Of a stretch of 64,000 nt of DNA, positions 1 to 8,994 are shown piece after piece. The stretch is from Actinomadura sp. DC4. Lineage in GTDB: Bacteria > Actinomycetota > Actinomycetes > Streptosporangiales > Streptosporangiaceae. The stretch covers positions 1-64,000 of the forward strand of contig NZ_JAUEQY010000004.1 of NCBI RefSeq assembly GCF_030406325.1. The letters are read 5' to 3'. Position numbers and translations under genes: made by a program. Under the pieces are notes generated by a model. That model did not search any database and was not told the origin of the DNA. It was given only the letters and a program-made list of their open reading frames with translations. The stretch's first letter is position 1. Each line of letters opens with the position of its first letter.

Positions 1-2
1 GC

Positions 3-530
3 ACGCCGTGGGCGTCTTTCCGCTGGTCGGCCGAGATTCGACCGTATGAGACCACGGGGACGAGCGAACTGGATGGGGACATGGCCACCTCCGATTACTT
101 CTTGCCGGAGGTTAAGTTCTACAACCTCCTCCACCGGGAGGAGGAGCGCGAGATGCTGCCGCTCTGCGCCGACCAGGGGATCGGCGTGATCCCGTGGAGC
201 CCGCTCGCGCGCGGCCGCCTCACCCGCGACTGGGACGCGACCAGCGCCCGTAGCGAGACCGATGAGTTCGGCAAGTCGCTGTACCAGGAGAGCGACCGTC
301 AGATCGTCGACGCCGTGGCCGAGGTCGCCGGGGCCCGCGGCGTCGACCGGGCCCAGGTGGCGCTGGCCTGGGTGCTGCGCAACCCGGTCGTCACCTCGCC
401 CATCGTCGGGATGGGCCGGGACAAGCACCTCGACGACGCCCTGGCCGCGCTCGCGATCGAGCTGACCGACGACGAGGTGGAGCAGTTGGAGAAGCACTAC
501 ACGCCGCGGGAGATCGCAGGCTTCCGCTGA
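3..530 (+). pseudogene. aldo/keto reductase, C-terminal remnant
   Basis: The C-terminal part is a clear aldo/keto reductase: YNLLHREEEREMLPLC, GVIPWSPLARGRL, then a helical tail ending EIAGFR. The family is normally about 320 residues and only the last 140 or so are here. The frame stays open upstream to position 3, but those residues do not look like the expected (beta/alpha)8 barrel. An ATG at 81 sits just before the recognisable part. The upstream sequence is therefore either unrelated DNA joined by deletion or a frameshifted gene that starts outside the window. The NADPH-binding loop is present, but the catalytic Tyr/Lys/His half is missing, so it should not be active. Confidence 0.6.
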
Positions 531-537
531 CGGCCCC

Positions 538-575
538 GTGGTGCCCGGAATCCCCCGAGTGGTCCCGGGCACCAC
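538..575. terminator. bidirectional hairpin between convergent genes
   Basis: Perfect 11-bp arms, GTGGTGCCCGG at 538-548 and CCGGGCACCAC at 565-575, lie between the aldo/keto reductase remnant and the converging gene at 587. There is no U-tract, as is usual for high-GC actinobacteria. Confidence 0.6.
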
Positions 576-586
576 GCGCGCGGGGG

Positions 587-973
587 TCAGCAGTCGACGA
601 GCTCGGGGCGCTGGTTGAGAATCTGTGCACGGGAGGTGACGAAGTCCTGGTAGGCCTCCTCCGCGCCCGGCAGGAAGGCCGCCGCGCGGTGGCAGTTCTG
701 GAACGCCAGCCGTACGCCGAAGTAGCGCTCGATCGTCCCGCGCATGGCGTCGCTGGCCATCAGGCGCAGGAGCTGGCCGCGCGCGGCCTCGTCGGGAGGC
801 GGTGTCCGGTTGTCGGCGAACTCGGCCTCGCTGACCCGGAGGTCGTCGATCAGCCCGCTGACGACCTTCCAGGCGTACGGCAATGAGTCGCGGATGCAGT
901 CGATGAACGCGGCGTCGTCGACATCGCCACGCTGGGCCTGCTGGACGAGTTGCGGAGACACGGTCAGCGACAT
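587..973 (-). CDS. SCO5389 family protein
   Basis: This 128-residue protein matches the conserved actinobacterial SCO5389 family. It starts MSLTVSPQL, carries a central FADNRTPPPDEAARGQLLR block, and ends FGVRLAFQNCHRAAAF then a C-terminal LVDC. The function of the family is unknown and no enzyme motif is visible. The ATG at 973 is preferred over one eight codons upstream because AGGAGAG stands directly in front of it. It is transcribed alone, and a Zur-box-like palindrome lies 31-45 bp upstream. It could be a soluble redox or regulatory protein given the terminal cysteine, but that is a guess. Confidence 0.75.
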   Translation of the reverse strand: MSLTVSPQLVQQAQRGDVDDAAFIDCIRDSLPYAWKVVSGLIDDLRVSEAEFADNRTPPPDEAARGQLLRLMASDAMRGTIERYFGVRLAFQNCHRAAAFLPGAEEAYQDFVTSRAQILNQRPELVDC

Positions 974-1003
974 GAATCTCTCCTGTCGGTCTGCCACGCT
1001 TGT

Positions 1004-1018
1004 CGGTAACGGTTTTCA
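1004..1018 (-). promoter_or_regulatory. candidate Zur-type operator
   Basis: CGGTAACGGTTTTCA resembles an actinobacterial Zur box and shares TAACnGTTTTCA with the better palindrome at 2249-2263, beside zur. It lies just upstream of the SCO5389-family gene. Only about half of the bases are palindromic, so this site is weaker than the one at 2249. Confidence 0.35.
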
Positions 1019-1149
1019 TCTTCCATAAGTGACGATGAGAAATCAACCGAATCGGCGGGCCGGTCAAGGACGGCTCTTCGCCGGTCAGCGGCACAAAACA
1101 TCGATAGAAGACAACCGATAAGGGCCGCCGTTCGCGAGAGCCTGGGCCG

Positions 1150-2118
1150 TTACGAACGCCGGCCGGTCAGGGCGGCCTCGGCGAGCGTGAAGCCGGGGTC
1201 GACCTGAGCCTCGAGGTCCTCCCCGATGGCGGCGTTGGCCCAGGCGCGGGCGTTCTTCACGTGGAACTCCACGGCCTGGCGGGTGAACTTCGGCCAGTCC
1301 TTCGCCCGGTCGTCGACGGCCGCCCGGAGGGCGCCGAGCGAGGAGCGGTCGGCGGCGGTCAGGTCGCCGATGCCGAACGGGCGGCCCTGCTCCATGCCTC
1401 GTACGGCCGCGGACTGGCCGAGGCAGCACAGCAGCGCGTCGCCGACGTGCTCGCGCAGGAAGGCGACGTCCTCGGCGTCGTGCACCTTGTTACCGACGAC
1501 CCGCAGCGCCACGTCGAAGTCGGCGGCGTAGTCGACCCACTGGCGGTAGACCGCGACGCCCTTTCGCGTCGGCTCGGCGACCAGGAAGGTCAGGTCGAAG
1601 CGCGTGAACATGCCCGACGCGAAGGACTCCGCGCCCGCCGTGCAGTCGACCACGACGTATTCGCCGGGGCCGTCGACCAGGTGGTTGAGGTAGAGCTCGA
1701 CCGCGCCGGTCTTGGAGTGGTAGCACGCCACCCCGAGGTCCTCGCCGGTGAACGGCCCGGTGGCCATCAGGCGCGCGCCGGCCGCGTCGACCGCGAGCCG
1801 CGTGTGGATCGGGTCGTCGTCGCCCAGGCGCAGCAGCCGGGAGCCGCGGCCCGGCGGGGTGGTCTTGACCATCGACGCCGCCGAGGGGATGCGCGGGTTG
1901 GCGCCCCGGAGGTAGGACTTGATCTCCGGCAGGTGCTCGCCCATCGCCGGGATCGCGGCCGCGGTGTCCTCCTCGAGGCCGAGCGCGACCCCGAGGTGCT
2001 GGTTGATGTCCGCGTCGATGGCGACCACCGGCGCGCCCGCGGTCACCAGGTGCCGGACGAACAGCGAGGACAGCGTGGTCTTCCCGCTGCCGCCCTTGCC
2101 GACAAAAGCGATCTTCAC
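1150..2118 (-). CDS. ParA/MinD-superfamily (CooC-like) ATPase
   Basis: A 322-residue P-loop ATPase of the SIMIBI class. It opens with the deviant Walker A motif GKGGSGKTT, followed by VVAIDADINQHLG. Later it has a VVVDCTAG Walker B-like strand and FLVAEPTRKG. This layout matches CooC/MinD-type proteins that drive metallocentre insertion or positioning; the partner is not identifiable here. The GTG at 2118 is chosen because GGGAGGG precedes it and it places the P-loop at the N-terminus. An ATG 17 codons upstream lacks a ribosome site. It lies downstream of zur with a Zur-box-like palindrome between them, so a role in zinc or metal handling is possible. Confidence 0.7.
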   Translation of the reverse strand: MKIAFVGKGGSGKTTLSSLFVRHLVTAGAPVVAIDADINQHLGVALGLEEDTAAAIPAMGEHLPEIKSYLRGANPRIPSAASMVKTTPPGRGSRLLRLGDDDPIHTRLAVDAAGARLMATGPFTGEDLGVACYHSKTGAVELYLNHLVDGPGEYVVVDCTAGAESFASGMFTRFDLTFLVAEPTRKGVAVYRQWVDYAADFDVALRVVGNKVHDAEDVAFLREHVGDALLCCLGQSAAVRGMEQGRPFGIGDLTAADRSSLGALRAAVDDRAKDWPKFTRQAVEFHVKNARAWANAAIGEDLEAQVDPGFTLAEAALTGRRS

Positions 2119-2248
2119 GGTCCCTCCCAGGACGGGTAAGCATCGACACTCAGCGTCAGTGGCCACCACTCATTGTGACCGTTCGCGGCAGGCGGTGACG
2201 CCGGAAGCCGTCATCTGTGGACGGCCCCCTCCCGCACTCTAGCGATAG

Positions 2249-2263
2249 TGATAACCGTTTTCA
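2249..2263 (-). promoter_or_regulatory. candidate Zur box upstream of the ATPase gene
   Basis: TGATAACCGTTTTCA is an inverted repeat with six of seven arm positions matching around a central C. It overlaps the last codon and stop of zur and lies about 130 bp upstream of the ATPase start. Form and location fit a zinc-uptake-regulator site, but no reference consensus could be run. Confidence 0.45.
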
Positions 2264-2710
2264 GGTATCCGGGCGGTCCCCGGCGCAGTCCGGGCACAGC
2301 CCGAAGATCTCCACGGTGTGGTCCACGTCGACGAAACCGGCCTCGGTGGCGACCCGGTCGGCCCACCGCTCCACCGCCCGTCCCTCGACCTCCACGCTGC
2401 GCCCGCACGAGCGGCACGTCACGTGATGGTGGTGCGCCCGCGTCTCGCAGCGCCGGTAGAGCGTCTCGCCGTCCTCGTCGCGGATGGTGTCGACCGCGCC
2501 GTCCTCGCTGAGCACCATGAGGTGGCGGTAGACGGTGGTCAGGCCGATGCGCTCACCGCGCCGGCGGAGCTCCGCGTGGATGTCCTGGGCGCTGCGGAAC
2601 CCGGCCAGGCTCTCCAACGCGGTGGCCAGCACCTCCGCCTGCCGCGTGCCGCGGACGCGGGTGCCCCGAACCGGCTGTGACGACCTCACCCTCGCACCGT
2701 ATAGCAGCAT
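2261..2710 (-). CDS. zur: Fur-family regulator, probably zinc uptake regulator Zur
   Basis: A 149-residue Fur-family protein. The N-terminal winged helix includes RQAEVLATALESL and IGLTTVYRHL. The metal-binding half contains the HHHHVTC block, the structural zinc pairs CxxC at residues 99-102 and 139-142, and DHTVEIFGLCPDC. The short linker and TVYRHL/HHHHVTC pattern fit the Zur branch better than Fur or PerR, but assignment by eye is not certain. The ATG at 2710 follows a GAGGGGG ribosome site. The start is 5 bp from the stop of the upstream TrmB-like gene, so the two are probably co-transcribed. Two Zur-box-like sites lie downstream. Confidence 0.75.
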   Translation of the reverse strand: MLLYGARVRSSQPVRGTRVRGTRQAEVLATALESLAGFRSAQDIHAELRRRGERIGLTTVYRHLMVLSEDGAVDTIRDEDGETLYRRCETRAHHHHVTCRSCGRSVEVEGRAVERWADRVATEAGFVDVDHTVEIFGLCPDCAGDRPDT

Positions 2711-2715
2711 CCCCC

Positions 2716-3516
2716 TCAGGTGACCGGCTCCGCGCCGTCCCAGATGGCCTCGAACGCGTAGGCCAGGCACTGCGCGAGCGCCGGGTGCTCGATGAAGACG
2801 TTCGTCGTGGAGGCGGACTCGGCGACCGGATCCCGCAGCGACATCACCACTCGCGAGCCGTCCACGATCCACATGCGCATCGGCACGCTGGCCGCGATCC
2901 GTGCGTGCTCGCCGGCGGCGGCGTACCTCCGGATGTCGGCGAGCATCTCGCCGTGGTCCATCGTGTCGCGTTCGTACAGGCAGCGCACGCTGCCGCCGGC
3001 CTCGTTCAGCCGGTGGATGGTGGCGATCCCGGACTCGCTCGTGCCGGTGAGGTAGGGGAGCTTGGCCATGGCGAGGATCTCCCGCTCGGCCTCGGCCTGG
3101 ATCTCCTCGATCCGCTCGGACAGCATCTCCCGGTCGCGCAGCACCTCGACGTAGTCGAGCGGGTCGGTCTCGTCCCGCCCCTGCGACCAGGCCGGTACGA
3201 GCGCCTCGACGAGCCGCGCGGTGGTCTGCTCCAGGTGGCTGAACGTCGCGCGGTGCGTCGCCATGAGGCGCTCGATCGCCGAGGCCGGGTCGACCGCGGT
3301 GAAGCGCGCCACCTGGCCGGGCAGCGCCCGTACGAGCCCGCGTTCGGTGAGGCCGGACAAGACGTCGTAGACGCGCTGGCGCGGCACGCCCGACTCGCGG
3401 GCGATCTGCGCCGCCGTGTAGCGGGACCGGTTGACCAGCGCGAGGTACACGCGCGCCTCGTACCCCGTCAGTCCGAGGTCGGTCAGCTCTCGGCGCCACC
3501 CGTCCAAATCCGCCAC
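2716..3516 (-). CDS. TrmB-family transcriptional regulator
   Basis: A 266-residue protein with an N-terminal TrmB winged helix (LGLTGYEARVYLALV, then GVPRQRVYDVLSGLTERGLV). A coiled region and a phospholipase-D-like regulatory domain follow, with LAMAKLPYL and IWIVDGSRVVMSL-like strands. Proteins of this kind sense small ligands, often sugars, in the C-terminal domain. It is divergent from the secreted S53 protease gene and shares its 230-bp upstream region, where an imperfect inverted repeat lies at 3585-3625. Control of the protease gene is plausible. It also lies 5 bp upstream of zur. Confidence 0.8.
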   Translation of the reverse strand: MADLDGWRRELTDLGLTGYEARVYLALVNRSRYTAAQIARESGVPRQRVYDVLSGLTERGLVRALPGQVARFTAVDPASAIERLMATHRATFSHLEQTTARLVEALVPAWSQGRDETDPLDYVEVLRDREMLSERIEEIQAEAEREILAMAKLPYLTGTSESGIATIHRLNEAGGSVRCLYERDTMDHGEMLADIRRYAAAGEHARIAASVPMRMWIVDGSRVVMSLRDPVAESASTTNVFIEHPALAQCLAYAFEAIWDGAEPVT

Positions 3517-3584
3517 TCTCCCAAATTATCGGGCGTGCACGAAACACCACTAAAAGCGCTCTTACCGTCCAGAAGCGGACGCAT

Positions 3585-3625
3585 CGGTCAAGAGAGAGTA
3601 AAGGCATATTGACCCTCTTGTACCG
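3585..3625. promoter_or_regulatory. candidate operator in the TrmB/S53 divergent region
   Basis: Imperfect inverted repeat: CGGTCAAGAG at 3585-3594 and CTCTTGTACCG at 3615-3625, with GGTCAA and TTGACC nested inside. It lies between the divergent regulator and protease genes, which is where a TrmB-type operator would be expected. No promoter hexamers are convincing here. Confidence 0.3.
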
Positions 3626-3748
3626 CATGCCTATCGTCCGCGGCATGCACCACTGACCGTGGTGTCACAGGCTAGGCGACGCTCACCCCGATCGGTTTCG
3701 GACCCCCGCCGTACCGCCGCCCGGCCTCCCGCCAGGAAAGGGAGCAGG

Positions 3749-5725
3749 ATGTCACCCCCCACCCTCGCTCGACGGATGAGACGTGCCGGACTCACGGTGC
3801 TCGCCTCCGTCGCGCTGGCCGCGGGTTCGCTCGCCGCCTCAGCCTCCGCCCAAGCCGCCCCCGCCAGGGCCGCGAGTCAGCAGGCGGCCGCCGCCGCGCC
3901 GGTCCAGCGGGCCTGCGCCACGCCGACCCGCAAGAACCAGATGGCCTGCCTCACGCTCGTACGCACCGACGTGCAGGCGCGGCGCGGCCTCCAGCCGCAG
4001 GTCGCGCCCTCCGGATACGGCGCGACCGATCTGAAGAGCGCCTACGCCCTGCCCTCGGGCGGGTCGGGGCAGACGGTCGCGATCGTCGACGCCTACGACG
4101 ACCCCAACGCCGAGTCCGATCTGGCGACGTACCGGTCCCAGTACGGGCTCGCGGCGTGCACCACCGCCAACGGCTGCTTCAAGAAGGTCAACGAGACCGG
4201 CGGCAGCACCCCGCCGAGCGCCGACTCCGGATGGGCCGAGGAGGAGTCGCTCGACCTCGACATGGTCTCCGCGGTCTGCCCGACCTGCCACATCCTCCTG
4301 GTCGAGGCGAGCCAGCCGTCGATGGAGGACCTGGGCACCGCGGTCAACACCGCGGTCAGCCTCGGCGCGAAGTACGTCTCCAACAGCTACGGAGGGGACG
4401 AGGACTCCACCGACCCCAGTTCCGACTCCGCCTACTTCAACCACCCGGGCGTGGCGATCACGGTGTCCTCCGGCGACGACGGGTACGGCGTGGAGTACCC
4501 GGCCGCCTCCCGGTACGTCACCGCGGTCGGCGGCACCTCGCTGTCCCGCGCGTCCAACGCGCGCGGCTGGAGTGAGACCGCGTGGAGCGGTGCCGGCTCC
4601 GGCTGCTCCGCCTACGACGCCAAGCCGTCCTGGCAGACCGACACCGGCTGCTCCCGCCGTACGGTCGCGGACGTCTCGGCGGTCGCCGACCCCAACACCG
4701 GCCTGGCGGTCTACGACACGTACGGGACCGGCGGCTGGCTGGTCGTCGGAGGAACCAGCGCCTCGGCACCGATCATCGCCGGCGTGTACGCGCTGGCCGG
4801 GCCGCCCGCGGCGGGCTCGACCCCGTCCTCGTTCCCCTACTCCCACACCGGCAACCTGAACGACGTCACCTCCGGCAGCAACGGCTCGTGCAGCCCGGCC
4901 TACCTCTGTAAGGCGGCGGCCGGATACGACGGGCCGACCGGTCTCGGCACCCCCAACGGCGTCACCGCGTTCGGCAGCGGCTCGACCGGCGGGAACACCG
5001 TGACGGTCACCAACCCGGGCAGTCAGACGTCGACGGTCGGCACGGCGGCGAGCCTGCAGATCCATGCCTCTGACTCCGCGTCGGGCCAGACACTGACCTA
5101 CAGCGCGTCGGGCCTGCCCGCCGGGCTGTCGATCAACGCCTCCAGCGGCCTGATCTCGGGCACGCCGACCACGGCGGGCACGTACAGCGTGACCGTGACC
5201 GCCACGGACACCACCAGCGCCTCGGGCTCGACCTCGTTCACCTGGACGGTCAACCCGGTCGGCGGCGGCTGCTCCTCGCCGGGCAACAAGGTCACCAACG
5301 GCGGCTTCGAGTCCGGCACCACGCCGTGGACGACGACCTCGGGCGTCGTCTCGGCCAACGGCTCGGGCGAGACCGCGCACGGTGGTACGCACTTCGCCTG
5401 GCTGGACGGCTACGGCACCACCCACACCGACAGCGCCGGCCAGTCGGTGACCATCCCGGCCGGCTGCCACGCCTCGCTTAGCCTCTACCTGCACATCGAC
5501 ACGAGCGAGTCCGGCAGCACCGCCTACGACAAGTTCACCGTGAAGATCGGCAGCACGACCCTCGCGACCTACAGCAACGCCAATGCGGCGTCCGGCTACG
5601 TGAACAGGACCTTCGACGTGTCCTCGTTCGCCGGCCAGACCGTGACGCTGGCGTTCAGCGGCACCGAGGACTCGTCTCTGCAGACCAGCTTCGTCCTGGA
5701 CGACGTGGCGGTGAACGCGTCCTGA
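3749..5725 (+). CDS. secreted S53 (sedolisin-like) serine protease with Ig-like and C-terminal beta domains
   Basis: A 658-residue exported protease. The signal peptide has a twin-Arg-containing basic start, then [20 protein letters not shown]. The catalytic domain shows the S53 signature: Glu and Asp in [12 protein letters not shown], Asp in SSGDDGYG, and the nucleophile Ser in GGTSASAPI. After this comes a putative Ig/cadherin-like module ([19 protein letters not shown]), then a C-terminal jelly-roll domain with [11 protein letters not shown]. The usual long S53 propeptide is absent; only a short N-terminal stretch precedes the catalytic domain. The ATG at 3749 has AAAGGGAG upstream; an earlier start at 3659 would bury the signal peptide. 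It is divergent from the TrmB-like regulator. Confidence 0.85.
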   Translation: MSPPTLARRMRRAGLTVLASVALAAGSLAASASAQAAPARAASQQAAAAAPVQRACATPTRKNQMACLTLVRTDVQARRGLQPQVAPSGYGATDLKSAYALPSGGSGQTVAIVDAYDDPNAESDLATYRSQYGLAACTTANGCFKKVNETGGSTPPSADSGWAEEESLDLDMVSAVCPTCHILLVEASQPSMEDLGTAVNTAVSLGAKYVSNSYGGDEDSTDPSSDSAYFNHPGVAITVSSGDDGYGVEYPAASRYVTAVGGTSLSRASNARGWSETAWSGAGSGCSAYDAKPSWQTDTGCSRRTVADVSAVADPNTGLAVYDTYGTGGWLVVGGTSASAPIIAGVYALAGPPAAGSTPSSFPYSHTGNLNDVTSGSNGSCSPAYLCKAAAGYDGPTGLGTPNGVTAFGSGSTGGNTVTVTNPGSQTSTVGTAASLQIHASDSASGQTLTYSASGLPAGLSINASSGLISGTPTTAGTYSVTVTATDTTSASGSTSFTWTVNPVGGGCSSPGNKVTNGGFESGTTPWTTTSGVVSANGSGETAHGGTHFAWLDGYGTTHTDSAGQSVTIPAGCHASLSLYLHIDTSESGSTAYDKFTVKIGSTTLATYSNANAASGYVNRTFDVSSFAGQTVTLAFSGTEDSSLQTSFVLDDVAVNAS

Positions 5726-5740
5726 TCCGATGAGAACCGG

Positions 5741-5773
5741 GCTTCCGCGGGGGACCTCGTCCCCCGCGGAAGC
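5741..5773. terminator. bidirectional terminator hairpin
   Basis: Perfect 15-bp arms (GCTTCCGCGGGGGAC and GTCCCCCGCGGAAGC) around a 3-nt loop lie between the convergent S53 protease gene and the choice-of-anchor P gene. The hairpin starts 15 bp after the protease stop. Confidence 0.8.
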
Positions 5774-5780
5774 TCCGGCG

Positions 5781-6431
5781 TCAGCCGGTGACCGGAAGGT
5801 CGCTTGGGATCGGGGTCGGCTTCGGAGCCTCGCCCGTGGGCGCGCAGGTCGCGGAGGCGATGTCGATCGTCTGGCTCTTGCCCAGCGCCCGTACGTCGAG
5901 GTGGAGGCCGGTGACCGTGAGGGTGCCGTCGGGATTGCGCACCTGCCGGTCGACCGTGACCTGGACGCCGCCGAGGCCCGCGACCGGCACCGTGAGCGTG
6001 CTGTTCGGCGAGCCGCCCGCCTCGATCGGCCGCCCGGCCAGGCGTACGTCGGCCAGCTTGGAGACGCCGGCGCCCTCGTCGCACGTGGCCGCGATCAGCT
6101 TGGCGGACAGGACCGCGTCCGGGCCGAGCGCCGTCGCGGCGACACGGAGGTCGACGACGCTCGCCTCCGCGTGCCCGGGTACGGCGCGGGCGCGGAGCAC
6201 CGACACCTTCACCAGCGGGTTGCCCGGGATCGAGGCGACACTCCTGGAGTTCGGGCGCGCGGCGGAGGTCACCGAGGGCGTCGCGGGGACGTTCACCGGA
6301 CCGGTGGCGGAGATGCCGTACGCCGACGAGGAGTGCCCGCCTGCGTTCGCCGGCGCCGGCACGATGACGGCGGCGGCGGCCGGCGCCGCGAGGACACCGG
6401 CGACCAGGCCGAACTTCAGGTGCTTGCGCAT
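5781..6431 (-). CDS. secreted choice-of-anchor P family protein ending in LPVTG
   Basis: A 216-residue exported protein with a signal peptide (MRKHLKFGLVAGVLAAPAAAAV, then cleavage near PANA) and a beta-rich body containing paired cysteines (AATCDEG and SATCAPTG). This resembles the choice-of-anchor P family of actinobacterial surface proteins. The last residues are LPVTG followed at once by the stop. A sortase motif normally needs a hydrophobic segment and basic tail after it, and both are missing. The ATG at 6431 has AGGAG upstream. It is followed by the L,D-transpeptidase gene on the same strand, both being envelope functions. Confidence 0.65.
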   Translation of the reverse strand: MRKHLKFGLVAGVLAAPAAAAVIVPAPANAGGHSSSAYGISATGPVNVPATPSVTSAARPNSRSVASIPGNPLVKVSVLRARAVPGHAEASVVDLRVAATALGPDAVLSAKLIAATCDEGAGVSKLADVRLAGRPIEAGGSPNSTLTVPVAGLGGVQVTVDRQVRNPDGTLTVTGLHLDVRALGKSQTIDIASATCAPTGEAPKPTPIPSDLPVTG

Positions 6432-6496
6432 GGGGTTACTGCTCCTAAAAGGGATAACGGCTTCCACGCGGGAAGGCCGTGGGTGCGGGGCATGGG

Positions 6497-7321
6497 CTAA
6501 ACGGCGATCGAGACGGACGTCCCCAGCGGCACTTTGGCGAGCTGCTGGAGCGCGTCCGACGGGACCCGTACGCAGCCGTGCGTGACCGCCTGGCCGAACA
6601 CCGACTTCTGGGGCCAGCCGTGGAACGCCACGGTGCCCGGACCGCCGCCGAACGTGTCGAGCGACTCAGAATGCGCGCCGACCGGAAGGATCAGCGGGCT
6701 GTAGGTCGGCTTGGCCGGCGCGAGCGAGGCCATGATGAACGTACGGCCGACCGGCGTCGGCGTCTTGGGCGCGCCCACGGCGACGGTCCAGGTGCCGACC
6801 GGCCGCCCGGACTTGAGCAGGGAGAGGCGTCGCGAGGACGTGTCGACCTTGATCGTGTACGGGCTGTACGCCGTGCGCACCTTGTCCTTGCCGTCGGCGA
6901 TCCAGCCCGTCGCGCCGTTGGGGCGGCTGGGCAGGAGGACCCGCTGCCAGCCCGGCTTGGTCTCGACGACCGGGACCCAGGTGGGACCGCCCAGCTCCTT
7001 GTCGGGCAGGGTCGCGACCGGCGGGCCGCCGGGGGCCGCCGAGACCGGGATGGCCTTGATCGGGTGCGTGACGGTGCCGTCGGCGGCCGCCTTGGTGTCC
7101 TGGGCGATGTTCTTCAGCGTCGCGAAGGTCGTGACGAGCGGCAGGCTGCCGGACGTCGGGGCCACGGAGGGCGGAGGCGACGACGCGGCGTGGCTCGGGC
7201 TCTTTCCCGCACAGCCCGTGACGAGGGTCGCCGCGACCGCGGCCCCCACCGTCAGACTGAGCGGGCCACCGGCCGGCCGGAACGAACGGCCGAGGCGAGC
7301 CCGCGTGGAGCGAGTGCTCAC
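6497..7321 (-). CDS. L,D-transpeptidase (YkuD) lipoprotein
   Basis: A 274-residue cell-wall cross-linking enzyme. The N-terminus has a lipobox (TLVTGC) after a hydrophobic segment, so it is probably a lipoprotein on the outer face of the membrane. A Ser/Pro-rich linker and an SH3-like region (WVPVVETKPGWQRVLLP) lead to the YkuD domain, which ends in the catalytic HGCVRVPSDAL motif with its Cys nucleophile. These enzymes form 3-3 peptidoglycan cross-links. The GTG at 7321 is chosen because GGAG stands about 9 bp upstream and it gives a normal signal peptide. An ATG near 7387 is possible. Confidence 0.85.
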   Translation of the reverse strand: MSTRSTRARLGRSFRPAGGPLSLTVGAAVAATLVTGCAGKSPSHAASSPPPSVAPTSGSLPLVTTFATLKNIAQDTKAAADGTVTHPIKAIPVSAAPGGPPVATLPDKELGGPTWVPVVETKPGWQRVLLPSRPNGATGWIADGKDKVRTAYSPYTIKVDTSSRRLSLLKSGRPVGTWTVAVGAPKTPTPVGRTFIMASLAPAKPTYSPLILPVGAHSESLDTFGGGPGTVAFHGWPQKSVFGQAVTHGCVRVPSDALQQLAKVPLGTSVSIAV

Positions 7322-7460
7322 GGAGGAACTCCAAAGAAAGCGGACAGAGGGGAATCGTGCGAGACCGTAATCTCGCAGGGAAGTCATATAGCTACCACAG
7401 GTAATCGAAGACCCGCAGGAGAGTCTGACAACCCAGCACCACGCTGTCTGACTTGTCCGG

Positions 7461-8840
7461 TTAGTGCATATCGGCCATGGCCGGCTCGGCGGCGCGGGCG
7501 CGGCCGTGGCGGACGAACGCGGCGACGAGCACGACCGCCGCGACCGCCATCGACCAAAGCACTTGCGGGCGGCCGTCGTGGTCGAACAGCATGACCACCA
7601 GGATCGCGGCGATGCCGACGATCGTGGCGACGGTGAGGTAGGGGTACAGCCACATCCGTACGAGGATGCGCTCGGGTGCCTCACGCTCCAGGCGGCGGCG
7701 CATGCGAAGCTCCGAGACGGCGATCACCGCCCAGACGAACAGCGCGACCGCGCCGGAGCCGTTCAGCAGGAACAGGAACACCGTGTCCGGGCTCGTGTAG
7801 TTGAAGACCACCGCCACGAAACCGAACGCCACCGACACCCAGATCGCGACGTACGGGACACCGCGCCTGTTCGTACGGGAGAAGCTCTTCGGCGCGTCAC
7901 CGCGCTCGGCCAGGGAGAACGCCATGCGCGACGCGGTGTAGAGACCGGAGTTCAGGCACGAGAGCACCGCGGTCAGCACGATGACGTCCATGATCGTGCC
8001 CGCGCCGGAGATGCCGATGTTGTCGAGCACCGCGACGTACGGGCTGGTCGCCACACTGCCGGCGTTCCACGGCAGCAGCGTGATGACCACCGCGATCGAG
8101 CCGAGGTAGAAGACGAGGATGCGCCAGATCACGCTGTTGACCGCCTTGGTCACGGCGCGGCCCGGGTCGCGGGACTCGCCGGCCGCGATGGTGACGATCT
8201 CGCTGCCCATGAACGCGAACACGACGGTCAGCAGGCCGGTGATCACGGCGCCGTACCCGTGGGGGAAGAAACCCCCGTGCCCGGTCAGGTTGCTCCCGCC
8301 GACGGAGTCCGTGCCCGGGAGCAGACCGAAGATCGCGAGTACGCCGAGCACGATGAAGACGCCGATGGCGACGACTTTGATCGTGGAGAACCAGAACTCG
8401 AACTCGCCGTAGGACCCGACGGAGAACAGGTTGGTCGCGGTCAGCAGGATCATCAGGATCAGCGAGAGCGCCCACTGCGGCAGCCCCGGGATCCAGCCGT
8501 GCACGATCTTCGCGCCCGCCGTCGCCTCGACCGCGAGCACCACCGCCCAGAACCACCAGTAGAGCCAGCCGATCGTGAACCCGGCCCAGCGCCCGATCGC
8601 GCGGTCGGCGTACGCGGAGAACGAGCCGGTGTCCGGCGAGGCCGCCGACATCTCGCCGAGCATGCGCATCACCAGGACGACGAGCAGACCGGCGATGCCG
8701 TACGAGATGAGGATCGCCGGACCGGTGCCGTGGATGCCGGCCCCCGAGCCGACGAACAGGCCCGCGCCGATGACGCCCCCGATGGCGATCATTCCGACGT
8801 GACGGTTCTTGAGACCTTGCTGGAGGCTCGTATCGGTCAT
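7461..8840 (-). CDS. APC-family amino acid permease (GabP/AnsP type)
   Basis: A 459-residue integral membrane transporter with about 12 hydrophobic segments. It starts with the conserved GLKNRHVGMIAIGGVIGAGLFVGSG block of the amino acid transporter family and has FAFMGSEIVTIAAGESRDP in the middle, typical of the GABA/Asn/aromatic amino-acid proton symporters. The substrate cannot be told from sequence by eye. The ATG at 8840 has AAGGAGC upstream. It is divergent from the SDR gene at 8995. Confidence 0.85.
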   Translation of the reverse strand: MTDTSLQQGLKNRHVGMIAIGGVIGAGLFVGSGAGIHGTGPAILISYGIAGLLVVLVMRMLGEMSAASPDTGSFSAYADRAIGRWAGFTIGWLYWWFWAVVLAVEATAGAKIVHGWIPGLPQWALSLILMILLTATNLFSVGSYGEFEFWFSTIKVVAIGVFIVLGVLAIFGLLPGTDSVGGSNLTGHGGFFPHGYGAVITGLLTVVFAFMGSEIVTIAAGESRDPGRAVTKAVNSVIWRILVFYLGSIAVVITLLPWNAGSVATSPYVAVLDNIGISGAGTIMDVIVLTAVLSCLNSGLYTASRMAFSLAERGDAPKSFSRTNRRGVPYVAIWVSVAFGFVAVVFNYTSPDTVFLFLLNGSGAVALFVWAVIAVSELRMRRRLEREAPERILVRMWLYPYLTVATIVGIAAILVVMLFDHDGRPQVLWSMAVAAVVLVAAFVRHGRARAAEPAMADMH

Positions 8841-8994
8841 CCGGGGAAGCTCCTTGGGACTGGCGGGGACCCTGCGTGGAACGTTACAGCGAGTCGTGAT
8901 CGGAGTCAGCCCCGCATTTCGATCACCCTCCCCGGCCCCCGGCGCGCTGGTTATTCGATTGCGGTGGCCCGGCCGGGGCGTCGAGGCTGGGGGC

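Noticed and set aside
2261-3646. 461-codon frame joining zur to sequence upstream
   Set aside because: Only the last 149 codons look like a protein (Fur family), they have their own ATG and ribosome site, and the upstream part is antisense-frame noise over the TrmB gene.
3839-5494. 551-codon open frame on the minus strand, opposite the S53 protease gene
   Set aside because: It is a composition shadow: Arg/Gly/Val-rich, without motifs or a ribosome site, and the plus-strand frame is a clear protease.
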